Assembly: GCA_030491005.1 (NCBI GenBank)
Contig: JAKZMJ010000032.1
Location: forward strand, 186,001-250,000
Direction: 5' to 3'
Source: Sulfurospirillum sp.
GTDB taxonomy: Bacteria > Campylobacterota > Campylobacteria > Campylobacterales > Arcobacteraceae
DNA length: 64,000 nucleotides
Positions 1 to 12,000 of the stretch are shown here, one piece after another (the first letter of the stretch is position 1; each line of letters opens with the position of its first letter). The notes beneath the pieces were generated by a model. The model was not told the origin of the DNA and did not search any database. It saw only the letters and a program-made list of their open reading frames with translations. The position numbers and the translations under genes are program-made.

Positions 1-996
1 GCATTATTTTTAGAAAAAATATATGACGAATATCTAACTCTAATTAACCCAAAAGGTAAAATATATGTGATATTTGATGAAATTCAGTTTTTTGATAATT
101 GGCAAGTATATATAAAAAGCAAATATGAATCTAGTGATATAAAATATATTCTTACTGGTTCAAATTCTTCAATGCTTTCCAACGAATTAGCTACTTTACT
201 TACTGGAAGAAGTTTAAATATTCATCTTGATACTTTCTCTTTTAAAGAGTTTCTAAGCTATAAAGAGATTACTTATAGCGATGAACTACAGGTATTAAAT
301 AATAAAATCAATATTGCAAGGGCAAAAGAAGAATACCTAAAATGGGGTGGTTTTTATGAAGTTTTTGAGATAGAAGATGAAGTTATAAAAAAAGAGATAT
401 TGATAAATTATGCAAAAAATATCATATATGCAGATATCGTTCCAAGATATAATATACGAAATAGTCGCATAGTTGAAAGACTATTCTTCTATTTATTGAA
501 TAATGCAACAACAATTTTAAACTATACAACTTTAGCAAATACATTTGAATTAAGCCAAAAGACTATAAAAGAATATATATCATATTTTGAAGAGACTTTT
601 ATGATGCAAAGAATTGATAGATTTCACACGAAACCAAAAGAGAGAATCAAGTCCATGAAAAAAATATACATAAAAGATAATGGCTTTTTACAAATTGCAC
701 CTAAGCAAACAAAAAATTTAGGAGCCATGCTTGAAAATGGTGTATATAATCATTTGTCTTCTATAGTAGATAATATAACATATATGAAGAATACTTATGA
801 AATAGATTTTTATGATGGAAATAGTTTATATCAAGTATCTTATGATATCGAAAATGAAAAAACAAAAAAGAGAGAATTAAGAGCATTTGAGTATTTTAAA
901 AAAGATGATATAAAATCAAAACTTATAACTTTTTCTATAAATGACACTATTAATGATATAGAAATAATAAGCTTTGATAGGTTTACTCTAAAATGA
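1..996 (+). CDS. AAA-family ATPase with DUF4143 domain (5' end outside window)
   Basis: The reading frame is open from base 1, so the gene starts upstream and its Walker A loop is not visible. The first visible part carries a Walker B-like VIFDEIQ at codons 22-28 and the sensor-like stretch YILTGSNSSML, as in the AAA_14 ATPase family. The second half resembles DUF4143, a winged-helix plus nuclease-like region: an RIVERLFFYLLNN helix, an SQKTIKEYISYFEETFMM helix-turn-helix-like part, then a KIYIKDNGFL strand. Proteins of this family are widespread and mostly of unknown role. The stop codon overlaps the start of cas4 (ATGA), so the two are probably co-transcribed and translationally coupled. 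Whether it takes part in CRISPR function is unknown. Confidence 0.8.
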   Translation, partial: ALFLEKIYDEYLTLINPKGKIYVIFDEIQFFDNWQVYIKSKYESSDIKYILTGSNSSMLSNELATLLTGRSLNIHLDTFSFKEFLSYKEITYSDELQVLNNKINIARAKEEYLKWGGFYEVFEIEDEVIKKEILINYAKNIIYADIVPRYNIRNSRIVERLFFYLLNNATTILNYTTLANTFELSQKTIKEYISYFEETFMMQRIDRFHTKPKERIKSMKKIYIKDNGFLQIAPKQTKNLGAMLENGVYNHLSSIVDNITYMKNTYEIDFYDGNSLYQVSYDIENEKTKKRELRAFEYFKKDDIKSKLITFSINDTINDIEIISFDRFTLK

Positions 997-1496
997 TTTC
1001 TTCATCTATAAACGGCACAATTATAAACTACTATTTTCATTGTAAAACCCAATGTTGGCTTCATGCAAACCGTATAAACCTAGAAGACAATAGCGAAGAT
1101 GTAAGAATAGGAAAAATCTTACACGAGATAAAAGAATCAAAATCAAAAAAAGCCGAGATCTCAATAGAAAACATAAAAATCGATAAAATCACAAAAGACT
1201 ATCTAGTAGAAATCAAAAAATCTGATAGTGATATAGAAGCTGTAAAATGGCAAGTTTTATTATATCTTTATAAGCTTAGATGCAAAGGCATTGAAAAAAA
1301 AGGCAAAATCGAGTTCATAGAAGTAAAAAAACAAGCTAAGAAAATACACTATATAAACCTTGATGAAAAAAACGCAAAAGAACTTTTGGAAGTATTGAAA
1401 AAAATCGAAGACCTAATCATACAAGATACTCCACCTCCACCTATATTTGAAAACAAATGTAAAAAGTGTGCATATTATGAATACTGTTATATTTAA
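993..1496 (+). CDS. cas4: CRISPR-associated protein Cas4
   Basis: Cas4 is a RecB-like nuclease with an iron-sulfur cluster that trims prespacers and selects their PAM end together with Cas1-Cas2. This 167-residue protein has the expected plan: an N-terminal Cys pair at residues 17 and 21, a His at about 44 (GKILHE), the nuclease core VEIKKS (about 72-77) followed by WQVLLYLY (86-93, with the conserved Gln), and a C-terminal cluster of Cys156, Cys159 and Cys165. The length is normal for Cas4 of type I-B systems. It overlaps the upstream ATPase gene by 4 bp and lies 13 bp before cas1. Confidence 0.93.
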   Translation: MISSSINGTIINYYFHCKTQCWLHANRINLEDNSEDVRIGKILHEIKESKSKKAEISIENIKIDKITKDYLVEIKKSDSDIEAVKWQVLLYLYKLRCKGIEKKGKIEFIEVKKQAKKIHYINLDEKNAKELLEVLKKIEDLIIQDTPPPPIFENKCKKCAYYEYCYI

Positions 1497-1509
1497 AAAG
1501 GCAAGATAA

Positions 1510-2514
1510 ATGGCTAAAAATCATACAAGATATATATTTTCAATGGGTGAGCTTAAGAGAAAAGATAATTCCATAATGTTTAAAAATGAAAAAGGTAACT
1601 TTTATATACCTATACAAGATACTAAAGAGTTGTATTGTATGAATGAAGTCTCATTTAATACTAAGTTTTTGGATTTTATAGCAAAAGCTGGTATCACTTT
1701 ACATCTTTTTAATTATTATGAAAATTATTCAGGTACTTTTTATCCAAAAGAAAAATATGTAAGTGGAAATCTAACAGTAAAACAAGCTATTTGTTTTATA
1801 GAGCGAAGACTTGAAATAGCAAAAGCAATAGTTGAAGGTATATCTTTAAATATTCACGAAGTACTATATCACTACTTTAGACATGGGAAAAAAGAGTTAA
1901 AACCTTATCTTGATTGGATAAAAGAAGATGTTCCTAAGTTTTTATCAAAAAATATCACCATAGAACAGATTTTATTTATAGAAGGACAAATCTGGGCAAG
2001 GTTTTATGCTAGTTTTAAGTACTTCTTACCTGATGATTTTATTATAAATAAACGAGTAAAAAGACCACCTGATAATCCTATGAACGCACTTATTGGTTTT
2101 GGAAATACTTTGCTTTATACAAAAACTATATCAAGTATTTATCAAACTCATTTAAACCAGACTATTGCATTTTTACACTCCCCAAGAGAGGGAAGATTTT
2201 CTTTAAGTCTTGATTTATGTGAAGTATTCAAGCCTATTATTGTATTTAAAACTATTTTTGATTTAGTTGCTAAGAAAAGACTACAAGTTTCCAAGCATTT
2301 TGATAAGAGTTTGAATTATGCTCTTTTAAATGAAAGTGGAAAAAAGATATTTATTGATGCTTTTGAAACTAGAATCAATGAAACCTTTATGCACAAAAAG
2401 CTTAAAAGAAAGGTTTCTTACAAGCACTGTTTAAAACTTGATGGCTATAAATTGATAAAGTTTATCGTTGAAGATAAAGAATTTAAACCATTTTTATTAA
2501 AAGAAAAGATGTAA
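1510..2514 (+). CDS. cas1: CRISPR-associated endonuclease/integrase Cas1
   Basis: Cas1 is the metal-dependent integrase that inserts new spacers at the leader end of the array. The 334-residue protein has the characteristic alpha-helical C-terminal domain. Likely metal ligands are Glu158 (in IEGQIWARFY), His223 (FLHSPREGR) and Asp235 (SLSLDLCEVF). The GFGNTLLYT stretch near residue 196 is also typical. Size and motifs fit the type I-B branch. Start ATG follows AAAAAGGCAAG. It sits between cas4 and cas2 and reads towards the array, so all adaptation genes are intact. Confidence 0.96.
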   Translation: MAKNHTRYIFSMGELKRKDNSIMFKNEKGNFYIPIQDTKELYCMNEVSFNTKFLDFIAKAGITLHLFNYYENYSGTFYPKEKYVSGNLTVKQAICFIERRLEIAKAIVEGISLNIHEVLYHYFRHGKKELKPYLDWIKEDVPKFLSKNITIEQILFIEGQIWARFYASFKYFLPDDFIINKRVKRPPDNPMNALIGFGNTLLYTKTISSIYQTHLNQTIAFLHSPREGRFSLSLDLCEVFKPIIVFKTIFDLVAKKRLQVSKHFDKSLNYALLNESGKKIFIDAFETRINETFMHKKLKRKVSYKHCLKLDGYKLIKFIVEDKEFKPFLLKEKM

Positions 2515-2844
<330 letters not shown>

Positions 2845-3007
2845 CTTTTCCAATCGTTTTATTTTAAAAAAAGCTATTAAGTGTTATAATATCGTTGTTT
2901 AATAAGTTCTTTTAAAACTTATTGTTAATCAAAAATTTGATTGGAAAAAGGTTTAAGACAAGCTATTAGATGGGAATATTGATATATAGAAGTGGGACTT
3001 TGTCCTT
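2845..3007 (+). promoter_or_regulatory. CRISPR leader with candidate crRNA promoter and two palindromes
   Basis: This AT-rich stretch lies between cas2 and the first repeat. A TATAAT hexamer at 2885-2890 is a candidate -10 box for the precursor crRNA. Two inverted repeats follow: AATAAGTT/AACTTATT (2901-2908 and 2916-2923, 7-nt loop) and AATCAAA/TTTGATT (2927-2933 and 2936-2942, 2-nt gap). The first could also end cas transcripts, although it has no clear T tract. Palindromes in leaders can serve as adaptation or IHF-type sites. That role is inferred. Confidence 0.6.
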
Positions 3008-6000
3008 ATTTAACCGAAACATATGATGTATTTAAATTTTTTTCGTAAATCAATATATCTATCTGTAATCTTATTTAACCGAAACATATGATGTATTTAA
3101 ATATTGATTTTATATCCAGCTTTTGGTTTATAATTAATTTAACCGAAACATATGATGTATTTAAATTATATTTTCGATATGAAGTCTTGCGAGGGGTTTT
3201 GATTTAACCGAAACATATGATGTATTTAAATTTGTATTGACCCCATTCTTGTTTATTATAAATCTCTATTTAACCGAAACATATGATGTATTTAAATTAT
3301 ATTTCGGATATGAACTCTTTTGTTAGGGGTTGGATTTAACCGAAACATATGATGTATTTAAATGATAAAAAAGTAAGTTTCATTAAACTAAGTTCGATAA
3401 TTTAACCGAAACATATGATGTATTTAAATCAAATTAACACAGATAAAATATTGGAACTCCTAATTATTTAACCGAAACATATGATGTATTTAAATTTAAA
3501 ATTCTTCTTTAAAATCGAATGAATAATCTGTATTTAACCGAAACATATGATGTATTTAAATAGATTTTTTGGATATTCGATATTTGGGGCTGTTTAATTT
3601 AACCGAAACATATGATGTATTTAAATATAAATTGTTGTCGTTCAATCTCTAATTGATTTTTATATTTAACCGAAACATATGATGTATTTAAATTTTTTTA
3701 ATATTTTCTCTTGAGGTATAAGTTTTTCTATTTAACCGAAACATATGATGTATTTAAATTTTTTACCCTTTTGGTTTATAATAAGATTTAGCACATTTAA
3801 CCGAAACATATGATGTATTTAAATCACCCCTACTACTATTTCTTATAATAATTTTAAATATTTAACCGAAACATATGATGTATTTAAATTCTATAAAAGT
3901 GATACTTGTTTCTTGCATAGCTTTTATTTAACCGAAACATATGATGTATTTAAATAATGATATAGGTACTAGAGATAAGCAAAGAGAAGCATTTAACCGA
4001 AACATATGATGTATTTAAATTATAGGTCGAAAAATTAAGGATAAAAAAGCAAATTGATTTAACCGAAACATATGATGTATTTAAATTTATTTTTGTTCCT
4101 CCACCTGCCTTTGTCATCTTTATTTAACCGAAACATATGATGTATTTAAATTCTTTTAAAAATGCACTAATGCCTATAGCAGAGCTATTTAACCGAAACA
4201 TATGATGTATTTAATTGCAAAAACTGCTAAAAAATAAAGACGATGAATTTATTTAACCGAAACATATGATGTATTTAAATTTAATTAGTCTTAAAACGAC
4301 TTAAATTGAAAGGAAAATTTAACCGAAACATATGATGTATTTAAATAAAGAATAACGAGATAGATAAACACCATTTAAAATATTTAACCGAAACATATGA
4401 TGTATTTAAATTATTTTTTATTATCTATATTTTCTTTTATATTTATATTTAACCGAAACATATGATGTATTTAAATTTTGTTATTACAGATGAAGATGGT
4501 GTACAGCATACTATTTAACCGAAACATATGATGTATTTAAATAATATTTCATTTAGTTCATCTTGAATTGAACAATGAATTTAACCGAAACATATGATGT
4601 ATTTAAATTTTGTCGGAGGTTTTACTTCCAAACTTTTCGATAAATTTAACCGAAACATATGATGTATTTAAATGCCTTCTTATAGAGTAGGTAGACATCT
4701 ATTTTGGGATTTAACCGAAACATATGATGTATTTAAATCACATTATGTCGCTTTGGAACTCATTTAACCGAAACATATGATGTATTTAAATTAAGTTGCT
4801 TCTATGGAATTACAAGTATTAATAGATTTAACCGAAACATATGATGTATTTAAATAATTCAAAAATCTGGATGGGGACATGCTATCGACATATTTAACCG
4901 AAACATATGATGTATTTAAATATTCCACCATCTGTTATTTTTTTGCATTTTGATACATTTAACCGAAACATATGATGTATTTAAATGCTTGCCTTTTCGG
5001 GCGAAGTTTTAGAGACCCCCGATTTAACCGAAACATATGATGTATTTAAATCAAAATCCTAAATCAAAACCTAATTTTTTATTAAATTTAACCGAAACAT
5101 ATGATGTATTTAAATTTTGTTTTATCTCTCTTTAAAGTATAAAAATCTTTTATTTAACCGAAACATATGATGTATTTAAATTTTTTTTACCTTTCGTTCT
5201 CTTTCTTCTTAATTCAATTTAACCGAAACATATGATGTATTTAAATTTAAAATTTATTGCTTTCATTAAAATTCTTCTTTATTTAACCGAAACATATGAT
5301 GTATTTAAATGTTAAATTCGGCACTTTCGGCTATGATTAGAAGAAATTTAACCGAAACATATGATGTATTTAAATATGGTTTGTGCTTTGGCATTGCTCA
5401 TAATTTGGGAAATTTAACCGAAACATATGATGTATTTAAATGTGCTCTATCATTTTTTTTACCTTTCGTTCTCTTTCATTTAACCGAAACATATGATGTA
5501 TTTAAATACGAAAGCGTGCCAGTGGCGATTTGTCGATTCTTTTATTTAACCGAAACACATGATGTATTTAAATTCTTTCTTCTTTAGAAAGTTCTTTCAC
5601 TTCTTTTTTATTTAACCGAAACATATGATGTATTTAAATTTTTCATTTCTTTTACTACTGCTAAGTAAATCTGATTTAACCGAAACATATGATGTATTTA
5701 AATAATATTAACCTTTATACACTATATTTTAAGCTATAATTTAACCGAAACATATGATGTATTTAAATAAGTTCGTGGACTTTTAGAAAAAATGCAAATT
5801 ACTGTATTTAACCGAAACATATGATGTATTTAAATAGAAGAAATAATAAGCCTAATATTATTATTTCTAATTTAACCGAAACATATGATGTATTTAAATA
5901 AACATAAAATAGATTTGATGAATGCTTATGCTCCATTTAACCGAAACATATGATGTATTTAAATTATTGCTACTAACATGTATTTTTAAATCTTTTATCA

Positions 6001-9000
6001 TTTAACCGAAACATATGATGTATTTAAATAGAAGGAGAGACTTTCTATATAGGAGATGGAATTAATTTAACCGAAACATATGATGTATTTAAATGTGCTC
6101 TATCATTTTTTTACCTTTCGTTCTCTTTCATTTAACCGAAACATATGATGTATTTAAATTCAACATACTCATAATATGTTGATAACATCTTTCTATTTAA
6201 CCGAAACATATGATGTATTTAAATCAGCACTTTCTATACTTACAGTTGATATCTTTTCATTTAACCGAAACATATAATGTATTTAAATGAAATAAACGGT
6301 ATAAATTCTGTAACATCAGAGATATTTAACCGAAACATATGATGTATTTAAATAAAATAAAGTAATTTTGCCAATGGTAAAAGACTTAATTTAACCGAAA
6401 CATATGATGTATTTAAATTCTAAAGAAATGAAAACTATGAACAAAATTATAAATTTAACCGAAACATATGATGTATTTAAATTTAGTTCTTTAATATTTT
6501 TGACACATCTTATTTTTATTTAACCGAAACATATGATGTATTTAAATTATCTCTTTTATTTCCTCTTGTTTCTTTTTATTCAATTTAACCGAAACATATG
6601 ATGTATTTAAATAATGAATAATCTGTATTAGCAATATTTAATGTTTGATTTAACCGAAACATATGATGTATTTAAATAAAGATTATAAATATTTAACTCT
6701 TGATTCTCTGGATTTAACCGAAACATATGATGTATTTAAATGATTTTCCGATAACAGGAATATGTGCATAAACTTCATTTAACCGAAACATATGATGTAT
6801 TTAAATTAAGGATGATAAAGTCTTTTTTATTTAGATATCCATTTAACCGAAACATATGATGTATTTAAATACATTAAAAGAAGTAGATAATTTTGTATAT
6901 GGTGTATTTAACCGAAACATATGATGTATTTAAATAGCAAATAAAACAGTGTTTACTTGATAAAAAAATAAATTTAACCGAAACATATGATGTATTTAAA
7001 TATCTATCGAGTCCCATATTAGACAGATTATTATTCATTTAACCGAAACATATGATGTATTTAAATACAAGAGTGTATATTAATTAATCAAAAAAAACTA
7101 CCATTTAACCGAAACATATGATGTATTTAAATACTTTTGTTTTATCACTTTTAGTAATATTAAATCTATTTAACCGAAACATATGATGTATTTAAATGAT
7201 GAAAAAGATTTTTTTAGAAAACAAATAAACGATTTAACCGAAACATATGATGTATTTAAATATTTTGGGTGGAATGATAGGAGGACCAATTGGAGCTATT
7301 TAACCGAAACATATGATGTATTTAAATCAAAATTTTCGAGAGATAAAAATCCTTGGGGCAAATTTAACCGAAACATATGATGTATTTAAATCGAAGCAAT
7401 ACAGAAAGAGTTGGATTTTATAAATGATTTAACCGAAACATATGATGTATTTAAATTGCTGTAAGGCTTTTTGAAGTAAAAAATTAATATCATTTAACCG
7501 AAACATATGATGTATTTAAATAAATTATAACATATTCTTTTTATATTTTAAATGCATTTAACCGAAACATATGATGTATTTAAATTTATGAAGTTAATGA
7601 CAAATACAGATGATTTTATTATTTAACCGAAACATATGATGTATTTAAATTCATTTGCATTATCTGCCAATGCAAGCATTATTAATTTAACCGAAACATA
7701 TGATGTATTTAAATTACTTATAAACATAGTTTTACCAATCTATAATTTATTTAACCGAAACATATGATGTATTTAAATTCCACAGAATTAAATATATCGA
7801 TTAATTTATTTGATTTAACCGAAACATATGATGTATTTAAATCGAAGCAATACAGAAAGAGTTGGATTTTATAAATGATTTAACCGAAACATATGATGTA
7901 TTTAAATTCTTTATTTTTATAGTCGTACCAAAATTAAATTAAATTTAACCGAAACATATGATGTATTTAAATGCGATGGAAGTAATAACGGACACACTAT
8001 AAATAAATATTTAACCGAAACATATGATGTATTTAAATTACAAATAAATTAATCGATATATTTAATTCTGTGGATTTAACCGAAACATATGATGTATTTA
8101 AATAAACCTCCCACAAGATTTTATTGAAAAAATATATGAATTTAACCGAAACATATGATGTATTTAAATTCATTTGCGTTGTCTGATAAGGCAAGCATTA
8201 TTAGTATTTAACCGAAACATATGATGTATTTAAATTCCACAGAATTAAATATATCGATTAATTTATTTGTATTTAACCGAAACATATGATGTATTTAAAT
8301 GTTGAATTTTTATCTTTAGAGGAAGATATTATTTCTAATTTAACCGAAACATATGATGTATTTAAATAAGGTAATTAGATGAATGATTATAATGATAGTA
8401 TTTATTTAACCGAAACACATGATGTATTTAAATTCTAAACAAATGAAAACTATGAACAAAATTATAATATTTAACCGAAACATATGATGTATTTAAATCA
8501 ATAGTATTAATTATACCACTATTAATAAAACTTTATTTAACCGAAACATATGATGTATTTAAATATATTAATATTAACATATATATAATACTAACAACAT
8601 TTAACCGAAACATATGATGTATTTAAATATGATCAACTAAATGAATTAGGTAAAAATTTTGAATTTAACCGAAACATATGATGTATTTAAATTAATTTGG
8701 GAATAAAAATTAGGACTGGATTTAAATGATTTAACCGAAACATATGATGTATTTAAATACACATATATATAATACTAACAACATTTTTAACACATTTAAC
8801 CGAAACATATGATGTATTTAAATAAAAGCCTTACAGCATGATGTCGATTTTGGTGATAATTTAACCGAAACATATGATGTATTTAAATCAAATCTATTGT
8901 TTTTAATCCAGATATTCTACTAAATTTAACCGAAACATATGATGTATTTAAATATTTGATACTATTCTAAACACAAAAAACATTTATGATTTAACCGAAA

Positions 9001-12000
9001 CATATGATGTATTTAAATTCCAATCCATTAAAATTATGATGAGGATATATGATATTTAACCGAAACATATGATGTATTTAAATTTTGCCGAATTTGTCTT
9101 CTTTTTTTAATATACCAATAATTTAACCGAAACATATGATGTATTTAAATGTTAAAATAATTATATATACATAAGCAGTTTAATATATTTAACCGAAACA
9201 TATGATGTATTTAAATAGCCATTCCAAGATGAATACTGCTTCTTTTTTATTATTTAACCGAAACATATGATGTATTTAAATAGCCATTCCAAGATGAATA
9301 CTGCTTCTTTTTTATTATTTAACCGAAACATATGATGTATTTAAATTTATATTCTTTATCTAGCTTTTTTCTAGCTTCTTTGATTTAACCGAAACATATG
9401 ATGTATTTAAATAATTCTCCAAAACCTTTATGCACAAGATTAAAAGCATTTAACCGAAACATATGATGTATTTAAATTAATTTTCCTTTTAATTTATTAT
9501 CTTTCTATATCTATTTAACCGAAACATATGATGTATTTAAATCTAAAAACGGCAGAGGTTTGTAATTTGGGGGGCTTTATTTAACCGAAACATATGATGT
9601 ATTTAAATAATAAAGGAAAATAAAATGGAAAATGTAAATAATAATTTAACCGAAACATATGATGTATTTAAATGGCAAAGTCCATTTATAAGTACCTATT
9701 TTTTCACAAATTTAACCGAAACATATGATGTATTTAAATGCAGTATTGTCTAAATCATAAAAACTAGCCATATCATTTAACCGAAACATATGATGTATTT
9801 AAATTATTTTGAAGATATGAAGTCTTGTGAGAGGGTTTGATTTAACCGAAACATATGATGTATTTAAATTCTATGGTTATTTTAGGTTAAGAAGATGACT
9901 AGAAATTTAACCGAAACATATGATGTATTTAAATAATACAAAAAGATTTTTTGGTCAAAGTGATTTAAGTATTTAGCCGAAACATATGATGTATTTAAAT
10001 AAGTGTAGAAGATTTATTAAAATCATCTATTGCTAGAATTTAACCGAAACATATGATGTATTTAAATCAATTTAAAAATTTGTAATATGTCCATTACTTC
10101 CATTATTTAACCGAAACATATGATGTATTTAAATTAAGTGTTTTTGTATTAATAATTATAATTGTTGAAAATTTAACCGAAACATATGATGTATTTAAAT
10201 AAACTTATGTTTAATTTTTCGAATTCTTTTTTTTATTTAACCGAAACATATGATGTATTTAAATAACAAAGGGAAGAAAACTTTGAAAACGATACTAATT
10301 ATTTAACCGAAACATATGATGTATTTAAATCCATATCCAGCAGGTACTAATCTTGTAACTTCCTCATTTAACCGAAACATATGATGTATTTAAATTTCAT
10401 TTTTGTATTTTTATTTATTTTACTAAATGGTATTTAACCGAAACATATGATGTATTTAAATTATTTATATAACCCAAAGGATTATATCTATCCGTAGATT
10501 TAACCGAAACATATGATGTATTTAAATAAAAAATGTCCGAAAACACTTTAAACTTTAGTTTAATTTAACCGAAACATATGATGTATTTAAATGTTAAATT
10601 CGGCACTTTCGGCTATGATTAGAAGAAATTTAACCGAAACATATGATGTATTTAAATTTTTTTGTTGGGTGCAAGCTCAAATATAGGGATGAATTTAACC
10701 GAAACATATGATGTATTTAAATAATATAGGGATGACTTTAAAATATCCTATGCCAAGAATTTAACCGAAACATATGATGTATTTAAATCAAGTAGGGGGA
10801 AGTAGCAACAAGTCCTATAACTAAATTTAACCGAAACATATGATGTATTTAAATTTTTGAAGAAGTTGATTTACAAGAGTATCCATTAAATTTAACCGAA
10901 ACATATGATGTATTTAAATTTTATTAAATTGCTTTTTAATATATCTATTAGAATTATTTAACCGAAACATATGATGTATTTAAATTCATTTAGGAATAAA
11001 TTAGTATCGTTTTCAAAGTTTATTTAACCGAAACATATGATGTATTTAAATTCTGAAAATGTATCATATTCTTTAGATATTAATTCATTTAACCGAAACA
11101 TATGATGTATTTAAATTTGCCGAAAGTGCCGAATTTAGCTGAGTAACAGAAAATTTAACCGAAACATATGATGTATTTAAATAAGATATTTTCACTTTCT
11201 CCAAACTCATCTTTTTATTTAACCGAAACATATGATGTATTTAAATTACGGTCTCCCTAAGATTGTACTAGGTACTCCTCCATTTAACCGAAACATATGA
11301 TGTATTTAAATGAGGAACTGGAAGATACTCTTTTTAGAAATAGAATATTTAACCGAAACATATGATGTATTTAAATTAATTTTTATTCCCAAATTATGAG
11401 CAATGCCAAAGCATTTAACCGAAACATATGATGTATTTAAATGTCTAAAAATTTTAGAGATTTTGGGAAGCTTGGAAAATTTAACCGAAACATATGATGT
11501 ATTTAAATTTCATTTCCTTTTAATGTTTTTTGCAGTATATTTTATTTAACCGAAACATATGATGTATTTAAATTTTTGTGCATAAGTGCTAGCACTTCCA
11601 TCAATCATTATTTAACCGAAACATATGATGTATTTAAATGTCTAAAAACTTTAGAGATTTTGGGAAGCTTGGAAATTTAACCGAAACATATGATGTATTT
11701 AAATGAAATATCTTTAAGTTTTTTACCATTAAAATTGTTTTATTTAACCGAAACATATGATGTATTTAAATGAAATATCTTTAAGTTTTTTACCATTAAA
11801 ATTGTTTATTTAACCGAAACATATGATGTATTTAAATCTTGTTTTAGCCTTTGCTTGATGTTTTGGTATCGCATTTAACCGAAACATATGATGTATTTAA
11901 ATGGAGATACAAAAATTAATGAACCATTCGGATATAAAGATTTAACCGAAACATATGATGTATTTAAATAATTTGAGAGCGATGAAATGGGAGGATTTGG

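Noticed and set aside
5309-5587. Open frames within the CRISPR array, also at 7183-7380 and 14110-14331
   Set aside because: Their translations consist of the repeat-derived peptide LTETYDVFK every 22 residues. They arise because some repeat-spacer units are multiples of three and contain no stop.
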